A stretch of 64,000 nt of DNA from G963667675 sp965249215 (GTDB lineage: Bacteria; Chloroflexota; Dehalococcoidia; Lucifugimonadales; UBA3495): assembly GCA_965249215.1 (NCBI GenBank), contig CBDFLN010000002.1, positions 1,426,001-1,490,000 of the forward strand, given 5' to 3'. The notes beneath the pieces are model-generated. The model was not told the origin of the DNA. It did no database searches and saw only the letters and a list, made by a program, of their open reading frames with translations. The position numbers and the translations under genes were made by a program. Numbering within the stretch: the first letter of the stretch is position 1; the number at the start of each line of letters is the position of its first letter. Positions 1 to 8,106 of the stretch are shown piece by piece.

Positions 1-231
1 CGCTGCAGCGGGGGAAAATGGCATTTCTCGGGCAGAACAATCGAGGGCCAGTTCGGTCACGGGGGGTGAGAGTCTCCAGTGACTGGGTTGGCATAGGGAC
101 CCTATGGTTTCAGTCTAGGTATTGGGTTTCGGGGGTGTCAAGGGCGGTGTGACAGTGGGGGCGAACCTAGCACCGAGTCGTCGTGGCAAGTACACTGATA
201 GAACCAAGTCTGTGGAGGACGTGCGATAGGG

Positions 232-1263
232 ATGATGCAGCCGAGCACTTGGAACGACGAAAATCAACACTGGATACCACAATTCTTACTGAAAGGTTTC
301 GGGATCCAAGGCCGACGCTCTCGTGTTTACGAGATGGACAGGGAAACCGGCCAAATCAATATCGTCAAGGTCGCTGAGGCCGCTTCCAAGCAGCTATTGC
401 TCACTGATCTTGACGACTCAGTCCTGCGTCGCATAGAGAGCCACGCCTCACGGGCGGTGGGCATGATCAGGAAGGGTCGGATTGTTGACATCACCCAAGA
501 AGGCAGGCAGGCCTTAGATGACCTCGTGTTCGCCATGATGGTAAACGACCCACATGGCGCAATTGACAGAGCAAAAGCCCGAGCGGACGTCATCGGTGAC
601 CAGAGCGACAAGCTTCAGGCGGCCTTACTGCGGCATGGCGGGTACATGGACCATCAGGGTTTGCGTGACTTGCTTGACGAAAGCATGCAATATAACTATT
701 TGAGCATGAGTTTCGATCATAGCGAGAGCCTAGTCCGTAAGATGCTCCGATATATGCGGCTCAGCGTACGCCAGGCAACAGATGACGAATCTTTCGTAAT
801 AGGGGATTCTCCTGTTCTGGCGATTCGCAATCCCGTAAATGGTCAAGCAAGCCTGTCAAACCCCGACAGTCAAGTGGTGCTGCCGGTCAGCAACAAAACT
901 GTGCTAGTCTACGACTGGGCGACCCCTATACATCTCATCGACCACGGCCCTAAGCTAGAGCGGGAGCAAGTCCGTTCTTTGAACCGGGACTACTACCACA
1001 AGTCGAATAGCCGTTACATTTACGGCAGTACCCGCGGCTCGCTGGAATGTTCCCAAAGAGTACAAATGTTATGGCTGCCACAGAAGCGGTCCGTACAAGT
1101 GAATGACGGTTGGTGGATAATGCAAGAAGAGTTGCAGAAAGCCCAGGGGGAGTGGGTCGCTGCAGACGCAGAGGGCGTCAGGGACTACGACTTCGTCGCT
1201 CGTGAGTTGGTGCGGGCCGCACAGGCTGCCGCGGACAGTCCTGCAAGCGAGGACACCGAGTAG
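232..1263 (+). CDS. DUF4238 family protein
   Basis: A 343-residue soluble protein of unknown function. The N-terminal HWIPQFLL motif (residues 13-20) is the hallmark of the DUF4238 family, and the segment around residue 185 (IGDSPVLAIRNP) matches the family's second conserved block. No signal peptide or membrane segment is visible. Two ATGs stand back to back at 232 and 235; either may start. DUF4238 genes are often found in accessory and defence-associated regions, and this one lies just upstream of a membrane protein and a TIR protein, but it is not obviously co-transcribed with them: a 220-base gap containing a broken acsA copy follows. Family assignment is fairly safe; role unknown. Confidence 0.8.
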   Translation: MMQPSTWNDENQHWIPQFLLKGFGIQGRRSRVYEMDRETGQINIVKVAEAASKQLLLTDLDDSVLRRIESHASRAVGMIRKGRIVDITQEGRQALDDLVFAMMVNDPHGAIDRAKARADVIGDQSDKLQAALLRHGGYMDHQGLRDLLDESMQYNYLSMSFDHSESLVRKMLRYMRLSVRQATDDESFVIGDSPVLAIRNPVNGQASLSNPDSQVVLPVSNKTVLVYDWATPIHLIDHGPKLEREQVRSLNRDYYHKSNSRYIYGSTRGSLECSQRVQMLWLPQKRSVQVNDGWWIMQEELQKAQGEWVAADAEGVRDYDFVARELVRAAQAAADSPASEDTE

Positions 1264-1366
1264 CAAAGCCTACATTTGCATCAATGGTCGTTGGGCTAGG
1301 TTCGTCATCGGCTCATCTGCGTTAATGTTCCGGGACCGACAGCCGCGATAACTGCGAGTAAGGGCC

Positions 1367-1453
1367 ATGGTACAGCAGGGACAAATTGACCATTTACTGC
1401 AGGAGAAAGGCGAAGTCTTTCCCAGACCGCTAATTATCCTTGCACAGATTTAG
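1367..1453 (+). pseudogene. degraded copy of the acsA 5' end (copy 1)
   Basis: The first 13 codons (MVQQGQIDHLLQE) are the same as the start of the intact acsA at 3932 at protein level, with synonymous changes. Similarity fades after about residue 16 and the frame closes after 28 codons. It is one of three acsA heads in 2.6 kb. I read it as a remnant of duplication or recombination; a translated leader peptide is the alternative. Confidence 0.7.
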
Positions 1454-1487
1454 AAGTAGCTGGCGAAACAGCCATTCGGTGCGCACC

Positions 1488-1961
1488 ATGAAACCTGAGG
1501 AATACGGCAAAAGTTACCAGACTCATTTGCTCGACCAATATAAGCTCTACGTAGAAATGGCCGACAGGCTCAGCCAGCGCCGGGACCAGTCAAACCGCTT
1601 CTATGCAGGGTTAGTGGCAGCGATCATATCGCTGTTGGTCGTCACGGGAAGGTTTGGCGTGTCAGGGGGCAGTTGGAGCATCGCCCTGCTAGTGGCAGGA
1701 TTGCTCGGCGTCTCCCTGTCGATCATCTGGTTTATCAACCTTGGCTCTTACCGCGCATTTAATTCCGCCAAATACCGAGTTATCAATGAAATGGAACCTC
1801 TGTTGCCTTACGCCGGTTACTCGGAGGAGTGGGCATACCTACGCCCTGCGGAGGGGCCTGCAAAATATCTCCAGTTAACCAGGATCGAGCGATATGTTCC
1901 CTTGCTGGTCTTGGTACTGTTTGCAGGGATTGTGGGCTATTCAATCTATTCTATGGTCTAG
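1488..1961 (+). CDS. RipA-like small membrane protein
   Basis: A 157-residue protein. The N-terminus (YGKSYQTHLLDQYKLYVEMA, then a SQRRDQSNRFY stretch) resembles the RipA family of octameric cytoplasmic-membrane proteins. Three hydrophobic segments lie at about residues 43-60, 68-90 and 133-155. The ATG at 1488 is preferred over a TTG at 1440 because the extension overlaps the acsA fragment and does not look like family sequence. The ribosome site is weak. The gene converges on a TIR-domain gene 60 bases downstream. Small multi-helix membrane proteins next to TIR genes often act as membrane-damaging effectors; that role here is inference, and the family call rests on recognition of the N-terminal pattern. 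Confidence 0.65.
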   Translation: MKPEEYGKSYQTHLLDQYKLYVEMADRLSQRRDQSNRFYAGLVAAIISLLVVTGRFGVSGGSWSIALLVAGLLGVSLSIIWFINLGSYRAFNSAKYRVINEMEPLLPYAGYSEEWAYLRPAEGPAKYLQLTRIERYVPLLVLVLFAGIVGYSIYSMV

Positions 1962-1982
1962 GGCCCGACTACGCGGCTGGAT

Positions 1983-1997
1983 GGCCCCGTTGGGGCC
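1983..1997. terminator. weak hairpin between convergent genes
   Basis: Perfect 6-bp GC stem (GGCCCC / GGGGCC) with a GTT loop, between the ends of the RipA-like gene and the TIR gene. There is no T tract on either side, so function as a terminator is uncertain. Confidence 0.3.
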
Positions 1998-2021
1998 GTT
2001 GCAGTCAAGAAGACCCAGTTG

Positions 2022-2468
2022 TCATTTGCCTCGGTTCTCGGGTGATTTGGCGAAGGTTTTGGGATTCCGTAGCATTTGATTAACGAGCTTCCATTTGTAC
2101 TTGCAGACAGCTCCGTTTTTGGCCGCCAAGCCATAGTTCTGATCCTGTGGCATCAACTGGACTACGGGACATCCAATTTCACCGGCCAAACTCAGTTCGT
2201 CGCTGACTCCCGGCGCACTTTGGGTGTCAGGTCCCAACAGAACTATAGCGACGTCGGACACCTTCATCCTTTCTTTGACCTCTCGGCGCCACTCATCGTC
2301 GTGTTCTTCTGCCGGGAGCGACCTATCCTTCAGGGCAAATTCGCAATGCTTCCTGGCATGAACTATGAAAGTGCCCCGGCGTCCCTTGTCTTTCTTGAAC
2401 TCAAAGGACAAAAAGACGGATCGGGATTTTTTGGTTTTCCCACGGCTGTGTTGACTTTGCTGTGTCAT
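2022..2468 (-). CDS. TIR-like (DUF1863/ThsB-type) domain protein
   Basis: A 148-residue single-domain protein. SVFLSFEFKKD (residues 17-27) is the first strand and loop, KDRSLPAEEHDDEW (47-60) the second block, SDVAIVLLGPDTQSAPGV (71-88) the third, and SDELSLAGEIGCPVV (89-103) the helix that carries the probable catalytic glutamate, E91. This pattern fits the MTH538/DUF1863 branch of TIR-like domains, the branch that includes ThsB of Thoeris anti-phage systems, which makes a cyclic-ADP-ribose-type signal from NAD+. No SIR2 or macro-domain ThsA is nearby; the adjacent partner is the convergent RipA-like membrane protein. The start has an AAGGG site just upstream. NADase or cyclase activity is inferred. 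Confidence 0.75.
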   Translation of the reverse strand: MTQQSQHSRGKTKKSRSVFLSFEFKKDKGRRGTFIVHARKHCEFALKDRSLPAEEHDDEWRREVKERMKVSDVAIVLLGPDTQSAPGVSDELSLAGEIGCPVVQLMPQDQNYGLAAKNGAVCKYKWKLVNQMLRNPKTFAKSPENRGK

Positions 2469-2780
2469 TGCGCCCTTGCACCAGAAATAGACTTGGGTGG
2501 CTCTCAGCCATACAAGACAGTAACTTTTAGCATATCACCGCGTAGCATGCGCCAGCAAAACCCTACCGGCCCGTAAACGGCCGCTCCAAGGCCTGCAACC
2601 TAACTCCTACGTGGCAGTCTGCACTGCCAAGCCTCGGGGCCTTGCTTGCTGGTGTCTGGCCGAGGGGTTAGAATCACGCCACGGTCGCCGACCTGCCTTT
2701 TCGTGTCCAATCTTGGACGGCAGGTTCGCCGTACTCCCAATGCGCCGCGTTAGGCTGTCGATTGCCAGGGGGATGCTGCG
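2469..2780. other. gene-free stretch
   Basis: No supported gene, RNA or mobile element. Open frames here are short, overlapping and without ribosome sites or family motifs. It should contain the promoter of the TIR gene, but I see no clear -35/-10 pair. Confidence 0.5.
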
Positions 2781-2820
2781 CAGCCATTCGCCCTTCGATT
2801 TCCCTCAGGGCGAACGGCTG
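2781..2820. repeat. REP-like hairpin, copy A
   Basis: Imperfect palindrome with arms CAGCCATTCGCCC and GGGCGAACGGCTG (12 of 13 pair) around a TTCGATTTCCCTCA-type core. Similar cores recur at 3831, 13840 (split by the insertion sequence) and 31347. It lies directly upstream of the second acsA fragment. Confidence 0.7.
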
Positions 2821-2903
2821 TGCACCGGTCAGGACTAACGGATGTGCATCGGCTGTCCAAAGGTATCAGTGCGCGAGAACAACCATCAACAAGAGGAATA
2901 ACC

Positions 2904-2993
2904 ATGGTGCAGCAGGGACAAATAGACCATTTGTTGCAGGAAGGGGGCGAGATTCCGCCGCCTGCCAGCCTGGTGGAACAGGCAACCTACTGA
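2904..2993 (+). pseudogene. truncated copy of the acsA 5' end (copy 2)
   Basis: A 29-codon frame that matches the intact acsA start through residue 28 (ends EQAT, then Tyr-stop) with few changes. The upstream 40 bases also match the real acsA leader, including the AAGAGGAA ribosome site, and a REP-like hairpin precedes both. The copy therefore covers the regulatory leader as well as the coding start. It breaks off abruptly after the motif PPPASLVEQAT. It is most likely a duplication remnant. Confidence 0.8.
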
Positions 2994-3158
2994 CACTTGC
3001 CCCTTCCCAACCCCGCCTATCATCCCCTACCATAACAATACCTCAGCCCCCATCCGGGACAGGCGCCAATTCCCGCCCGCCAACACCCTCCCAAACGGGA
3101 GGAAATGGGAGCAAATGAGAGGCAAACTAAAATTTCCGGCTAGGGGTGAATCTAACCA

Positions 3159-3509
3159 ATGAACCAAATCAGGTCTCGCATCAACGCCCTCCGCCACAAG
3201 ATGGCCCTCGAAATATCCGTCGTCCGCCTCCGGCCCTTGGCCGACGACTTTTGCCTCCAATGGTCCGTCGCCGTCTCCAACCGACGGACTCCCCCCGACG
3301 ACCATACCTTCATCCGCCGGGTGGCCGACGCCGGATTCCGCCTCCCCACTTTCATGGCCGCCCACAGATACCTGACACGGTGCCTCACCGAAAACATCGT
3401 CCCCGGCGTGGAGCATCTCCTGGGCGCCCTTCTCCCCTGGGCCGCCGTCCGCGGCCTTGTTGTTCTCTCCGACGATCCCCCTGCCACACCCGCCCACCAA
3501 AGCGTCTAA
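3159..3509 (+). CDS. hypothetical protein, orphan ORF
   Basis: A 116-residue basic protein beginning MNQIRSRINALRHKMALEIS. The first ~95 residues read like a real globular sequence (conserved-looking Arg, Trp and aromatic positions such as FCLQWSVAVSNRR), while the proline-rich tail does not. No family is recognised. It sits between the second acsA fragment and a cluster of dispersed repeats, so it may be cargo of, or the disrupting insert in, this unstable stretch. No strong ribosome site. Coding status is uncertain. Confidence 0.45.
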   Translation: MNQIRSRINALRHKMALEISVVRLRPLADDFCLQWSVAVSNRRTPPDDHTFIRRVADAGFRLPTFMAAHRYLTRCLTENIVPGVEHLLGALLPWAAVRGLVVLSDDPPATPAHQSV

Positions 3510-3564
3510 AGCGTGCAATACCGCAGATTGCACCAGGCAATACGGCATGACCCAAAACTCCAAA

Positions 3565-3602
3565 GTCCCCTCGCCCCCTGGGAGAGGGCTAGGGTGAGGG
3601 AC
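3565..3602. repeat. dispersed CCCTCACCCT-type repeat
   Basis: A partly palindromic purine/pyrimidine-biased element (GTCCCCTCGCCCCCTGGGAG followed by AGGGCTAGGGTGAGGGAC). Elements of this kind occur in many copies in intergenic regions of bacterial genomes. Only one copy is seen in this window. Confidence 0.5.
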
Positions 3603-3830
3603 CGCCAACCGGACAACACCCCCAAACCGTCAGTCCCGCCCCCAATCCGTCATTCCCGCGCAGGCGGGAATCTCGCGCTTGCCCCCACACGCTCCCCAAT
3701 CACAGGCCGTCGTCAATCCAGGGTCGTTCGCCAAGGTCTTTCAATTGTTCGGCTACGTCAGCGAATTACTCGACATTTACAGGAATCACGAATTAAGGCA
3801 GCAACGACGGTTGTGAGACGGGAGCGACCG
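3603..3830. other. gene-free, repeat-bearing stretch
   Basis: Between the orphan ORF and the acsA leader there is no supportable gene. It holds the inverted repeat at 3652-3671 and leads into REP-like copy B. The acsA promoter is expected here or in the hairpin region, but no convincing -35/-10 pair is visible. Confidence 0.5.
3652..3671. repeat. short inverted repeat (ATTCCCGC ... GCGGGAAT)
   Basis: Perfect 8-bp arms around a GCAG loop. This is a common intergenic palindrome type (GTCATTCCCGCGNAGGCGGGAAT). Confidence 0.6.
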
Positions 3831-3874
3831 CACAGCCGTTCGTCCTGAGGGAAATCGAAGGGTGAACGGCTGTG
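3831..3874. repeat. REP-like hairpin, copy B, in the acsA leader
   Basis: Perfect 11-bp arms (CACAGCCGTTC / GAACGGCTGTG) around a core that is the reverse orientation of copy A. It lies 57 bases before the acsA start codon, so it should be in the transcript leader or promoter region. Confidence 0.7.
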
Positions 3875-3931
3875 CCCCGGTTATGCGAAGGTCTCAGTCC
3901 GCGAGAATAACGGTCAAGAAGAGGAAGCAAT

Positions 3932-5833
3932 ATGGTGCAGCAGGGACAAATAGACCATCTATTGCAGGAACGGGGCGAGATTGCTCCGCCTGCCAGTCTG
4001 GTGGAGCAGGCCACCCTCCAGGACTTGGACGAGGCCTACCGCCGGTCGGTGGAGGACCCTGAGGGGTTTTGGGCCGAGGCGGCCGCGGAGCTGCACTGGT
4101 TCAAGCCGTGGGACAAGGTGTTCGAGTGGGAGTACCCCCAGTTCAAGTGGTTCACGGGCGCCCAGTGCAACATCACCTACAACTGCCTGGACCGTCACCT
4201 GACAACGGGACGCAAGAATAAGGCGGCGCTCATCTGGCTGGGAGAAGACGGCTCGGAACGGGTCTATACCTACGGCAGGCTGGCCCAAGCAGTGAACCGG
4301 TTCGCCAACGGTCTGAAGTCGCTGGGCGTGGGCAAGGGCGACCGGGTGGTCATCTACATGCCGTTGACTCCTGAAGGGGCCATCGCCATGCTGGCCTGCG
4401 CCCGGATCGGGGCGGTGCACAGCGTAGTCTACGCCGGATTCAGCGTCGGCTCGCTGCGAGGCAGGATCCTGGATGCCGAGGCCAAGGTGTTGATCACCGC
4501 CGACGCAGGCTACCGGCGGGGCAACAAGGTGGACTTGAAGGGAATCAGCGACGAGGCGGCCGCCGGGTTGGACGCGCTGGAGCACATCGTGGTGTGGCGA
4601 AGAGAGGGTCCGGCGCCCCTGGGCCCAAGGGAAGTGGACTTCGACGAGCTAATGGCCGGCAGCAGCGTCCATTGCGACGCCGAGGTGATGGAGTCGGAAG
4701 ACCCGCTATATATCCTGTACACCAGCGGCACCACCGGGAAGCCCAAGGGGGTGCTGCACGTGCACGGCGGGTACATGGTGGGCACCTACTATCACTTCAA
4801 GACCTTCTGGGACGTCAAGGAAGACGACGTCTATTGGTGCACGTCGGACATCGGATGGGTGGTGGGCCACAGCTACATCGTCTACGCTCCGCTGGCGGCG
4901 GGGGCCACGACGGTGTTCCGGGAGGGGGCCATCGACTATCCTCACCCCGGCGTGTTTTACGAAGTAATTGAAAACCAGGGAGTGAACGTGATTTTCACCG
5001 CCCCCACGGCCCTCCGTATGCTGATGCGCCACGGGGAGTCCTACCCGTCGCAGTACGACCTGCGCACATTAAGGTTGCTGACCTGCGCCGGGGAGCCGCT
5101 GAACCCGGAGGCGCTGCGCTGGTCCTACGAGCATATCTGCGGCAATGGGGAATGGGGACACGTGGTGGACAATTGGTGGCAGACCGAGACCGGCGGCCCC
5201 TGCCTGGGCGCCTCCCCCACCATTCCAGTCAGGCCGGGAAGGGTGGGCAAGCCGCTGCCGGGCGCGGTCATGGACATCGTCGACCGGGAGGGCCAGCCAA
5301 TAACCCAACCGGACAAGGGGGGGCTGCTAGTCATAAAACGTCCCTTCCCTCACTTCTTTCGCACCGTGTTTGGCGATCCGGAACGTTACGCCGAGGACTG
5401 GAATACGATTCCCGGCGTGTACTTTACGGGTGACGTGGCGCTGAGGGACGGCGACGGTTACTACATGGTGGTGGGCCGGGCGGACGACGTGTTGAACGTG
5501 TCGGGGCACCGCATCGGCTCGGCGGAAGTGGAGAGCGCGCTGGTGTCCCATCCCGCGGTGGCGGAGGCGGCGGTCATAGGCAAGCCGGACGAAATCCGGG
5601 GAGAGTCCATCAAGGGCTTCGTGACGCTCCGGGTGGGCAACGAGCCCTCTGAAGACATGGTGGCCGCCCTCAAGGCCCACGTGCGTACGGAGTTGGGCCC
5701 CATCGCCGTGCCGTCGGAGCTGGAGTTCACTCCCGCCCTTCCCAAGACTCGTTCCGGCAAAATCATGCGCCGCCTGCTCAAAGCCCAGGAGTTGGGCTTG
5801 GACCCAGGGGATATTACGACGCTGGAGGAGTAG
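3932..5833 (+). CDS. acsA: acetyl-CoA synthetase (AMP-forming)
   Basis: A 633-residue cytoplasmic enzyme that activates acetate with ATP to acetyl-AMP and then acetyl-CoA. Full length for the family. Visible motifs: adenylate-forming A3 loop TSGTTGKPKG (residues 264-273), WWQTETGG, YFTGD (497-501), the hinge region GRADDVLNVSGHRIG, and the C-terminal PKTRSGKIMRR with the catalytic, acetylation-prone lysine K610. An AAGAGGAA ribosome site precedes the ATG at 3932. Two broken copies of its first codons and leader lie upstream at 1367 and 2904, so this is the surviving intact copy. It stands alone on the plus strand. Propionate could also be used; acetate is the family norm. Confidence 0.97.
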   Translation: MVQQGQIDHLLQERGEIAPPASLVEQATLQDLDEAYRRSVEDPEGFWAEAAAELHWFKPWDKVFEWEYPQFKWFTGAQCNITYNCLDRHLTTGRKNKAALIWLGEDGSERVYTYGRLAQAVNRFANGLKSLGVGKGDRVVIYMPLTPEGAIAMLACARIGAVHSVVYAGFSVGSLRGRILDAEAKVLITADAGYRRGNKVDLKGISDEAAAGLDALEHIVVWRREGPAPLGPREVDFDELMAGSSVHCDAEVMESEDPLYILYTSGTTGKPKGVLHVHGGYMVGTYYHFKTFWDVKEDDVYWCTSDIGWVVGHSYIVYAPLAAGATTVFREGAIDYPHPGVFYEVIENQGVNVIFTAPTALRMLMRHGESYPSQYDLRTLRLLTCAGEPLNPEALRWSYEHICGNGEWGHVVDNWWQTETGGPCLGASPTIPVRPGRVGKPLPGAVMDIVDREGQPITQPDKGGLLVIKRPFPHFFRTVFGDPERYAEDWNTIPGVYFTGDVALRDGDGYYMVVGRADDVLNVSGHRIGSAEVESALVSHPAVAEAAVIGKPDEIRGESIKGFVTLRVGNEPSEDMVAALKAHVRTELGPIAVPSELEFTPALPKTRSGKIMRRLLKAQELGLDPGDITTLEE

Positions 5834-5954
5834 GGGGGCGCCTACATATGATTCTCGGTGGATATGACCGTGCTGAGGTTCATCACGGTCTTATCATTGG
5901 GGAACGCTATGCTGTATATTGTGTTCATGTTACTGAAGGGCAAATCATAGGCTA

Positions 5955-7508
5955 ATGAAGCGAGTTTTTGGTCCCCTGTTGGCGTTCGCGGTGTTGCTGG
6001 TGGTTGTAGTAGCTTGTGGCGGGTCAGACCTTGAGTCTGACTGGACCACAAGCGAACCGGAGGCGGCTATGATGGAAGTGGCTAGCGACACCATGGAGGA
6101 CGCGGCTGAGTCCCTACCGGAACTGACAGTAGCCCCGGCCGCCCAGGAGTCGGACAGCGGGGGCGGCGCCAAGGTGCAACTGGCCCTTTTGCCTCAAAAC
6201 CGCATCATAGTCCACAATGCCCGCATGTCCCTGGTCGTGAGGGACGTGGCCGACACGGTCGACAGCGTCGCCGACGCGGCCCGGGACCTCGGCGGCTGGG
6301 TGGTCGGCTCCGACCGTTCGTCGAAGCACAGCGGGAGCATAGCTATTCGAGTACCGGCCGGAGCGTTGGAGGAAGCATTCAGACGGCTGGAGGCGCTGGC
6401 TCTAAGAGTTGATTCTCGCGCCGTCACCAGTGACGACGTCACCGACGAGTACGTGGACAGCCAGTCCCGGCTGGTCAGCCTGAGGGCTACAGAAGAACGA
6501 CTGCTATCGTTTTTGGACCGGGCTGTGACGGTGGAGGAAGCCCTACAGGTCCAAGAGGAGCTCTCCGACCAGCAACTGCAGATTGAGGAGATCCAGGGCC
6601 GACTGAACTTTCTGGAACAGACCGCTGCTTATTCTCTGATCGAGGTCAGCCTTAAACTCCGTTCAGAGGATATCAAGGTCGACGCCGGGGATGACCTGTC
6701 CGTCCGGGTGGGGCAGGTAGCGCGGTTCCGAGCATCATTCACTCCGCCGCCCGATATCGACGGTTTCTCCTTTGTCTGGGACTTTGGTGACGGGTCGTCT
6801 ATGGCTGGCAACGGCAGCGTACTGAGACCGGACGGGACGCGGGTAACGGCCACGGTAAACCACGTGTACCGGGATGACCTTGATTCACCATACATCGTGA
6901 GAATAGACCTGACCGGTACTGGCGTTGGGGGAATAGGCGAGGGTTCGGACTCCCTGGAGGTAACCGTGCGCCAAGTGCCGACTATCGAGGTGTTCGCAGG
7001 AGAAGACCGGACGGTGGAGGAGGGCGACAAGGTGGACTACAGCACCTCGTTTACCCGGCCCGGAGAGCTTTGGGACTACCAATACCAATGGGACTTCGGC
7101 GACGGGTCACCAACGGTTACCGGCAATCCTGATGAAGGGACCACCCGTGTGGATACCGCTCACGTATTCTCCGACCACCGGCCTGCAGCCTACAAAGCGG
7201 TCTTGACGGTTAGCGCCATGAGTGACGCGGGCCTGGTGTCCGGCTCCGATTCGTTGTCAGTGCGGGTTACTGAATCGGAAGGGTTCACTATCGGAGCGTG
7301 GGATGCCGGCGGCACCGCCAAGGCGGCGGTGCGAGTATTGTCGGCCGTGGCGTGGGCGGCGCTGACGGTGATAATCTGGCTGGGCATCTTCAGCCCGGTG
7401 ATACTGGTGATTGCCGGTATCTCGTACTTCGCAAACCGACACGCCCGTCCCAGAATTTCGCGACTGTTTGGGCCGGGACCTGGGAGCGGAGAGTCTCCGG
7501 CGGGTTAG
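5955..7508 (+). CDS. DUF4349 lipoprotein with two PKD domains
   Basis: A 517-residue envelope protein. A signal peptide ends in a lipobox (VVVAC, lipid-carrying C21). Residues ~75-230 are the DUF4349 domain: RIIVHNARMSLVVRDV, a VPAGALEEAFRRLEAL helix and a coiled coil before the LNFLEQTAAYSLIEVSL strand. Two PKD-like beta domains follow, marked by WDFGDGSS near residue 273 and WDFGDGSP near 377. A long hydrophobic segment (~460-495) and a basic tail end the protein. DUF4349 proteins usually pass directly from the coiled coil to this membrane anchor, so the PKD pair is an insertion. The role is unknown; PKD domains suggest extracellular binding of glycans or proteins. No partner gene is close. 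Confidence 0.85.
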   Translation: MKRVFGPLLAFAVLLVVVVACGGSDLESDWTTSEPEAAMMEVASDTMEDAAESLPELTVAPAAQESDSGGGAKVQLALLPQNRIIVHNARMSLVVRDVADTVDSVADAARDLGGWVVGSDRSSKHSGSIAIRVPAGALEEAFRRLEALALRVDSRAVTSDDVTDEYVDSQSRLVSLRATEERLLSFLDRAVTVEEALQVQEELSDQQLQIEEIQGRLNFLEQTAAYSLIEVSLKLRSEDIKVDAGDDLSVRVGQVARFRASFTPPPDIDGFSFVWDFGDGSSMAGNGSVLRPDGTRVTATVNHVYRDDLDSPYIVRIDLTGTGVGGIGEGSDSLEVTVRQVPTIEVFAGEDRTVEEGDKVDYSTSFTRPGELWDYQYQWDFGDGSPTVTGNPDEGTTRVDTAHVFSDHRPAAYKAVLTVSAMSDAGLVSGSDSLSVRVTESEGFTIGAWDAGGTAKAAVRVLSAVAWAALTVIIWLGIFSPVILVIAGISYFANRHARPRISRLFGPGPGSGESPAG

Positions 7509-7745
7509 GGGAGACGGGGTTGCATCCGCAGGGCGTGTGGCACGCTACAGGAGCAAGCACGAGCCTGGGCGCGAGGGGTGATTGGGACCCCGTCAGCCAC
7601 GGGCCAAGCCGACAGCCAACGCCGCATCACATTGCCTCGTGATTCACTAGCCACAGTTGGGTTCTGGCCTGTCCGGAGTGGAAGGAGAAGCACGGGCGAT
7701 GACAGACTACAATGGAGCAAATTAAGAAGCCGAGCCGCAGCAAAG

Positions 7746-7771
7746 AGACCCCCGGGTGGCCCCGGGGGTCT
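7746..7771. terminator. bidirectional hairpin terminator
   Basis: Perfect 11-bp stem (AGACCCCCGGG / CCCGGGGGTCT) with a TGGC loop. It lies between the DUF4349 gene and the convergent membrane-protein gene. The T run on either side is poor. Confidence 0.55.
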
Positions 7772-7797
7772 AATGGTCTGCCGGGATTGGGGTAGGG

Positions 7798-8106
7798 CTA
7801 GTCCCCGTCTGAGCCTATGAGCTCGGACACGGGAAGAACCTTGGCCAGCCGGCCCACGATCACATCGACGGCGGCACCAGCCAGAGAGGAGATCAGAGCG
7901 ACGTAAATGTGGAGGCCGTTGAACTCCAATCCTCCGCTGCCGTCAATGGGGCCTCTCCATAGCGCCTCTCCGATGACTACGCCCAAGAACGGGAACGCGG
8001 CCATCCTCATCCAGTTGGAGTGTTGCCGACCCAGCAGTGCATACCAGGCCGAACCCAGGACATAGCTGACCGCTATCATGTAGACTACGAAACCCAGTTC
8101 AGGCAT
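7798..8106 (-). CDS. small membrane protein, unknown
   Basis: A 102-residue protein with three hydrophobic stretches: residues 5-24, 34-48 and 65-85, ending in a charged tail. No family is recognised. It is a lone minus-strand gene whose end faces the DUF4349 gene across a strong hairpin. The start at 8106 is the first ATG and has no obvious strong ribosome site. The composition is consistent with a real membrane protein. Confidence 0.6.
   Translation of the reverse strand: MPELGFVVYMIAVSYVLGSAWYALLGRQHSNWMRMAAFPFLGVVIGEALWRGPIDGSGGLEFNGLHIYVALISSLAGAAVDVIVGRLAKVLPVSELIGSDGD

Noticed and set aside
3146..3608. Overlapping long frames on both strands around the orphan ORF
   Set aside because: All but the 116-residue plus-strand frame are low-complexity, proline/arginine-rich shadows.
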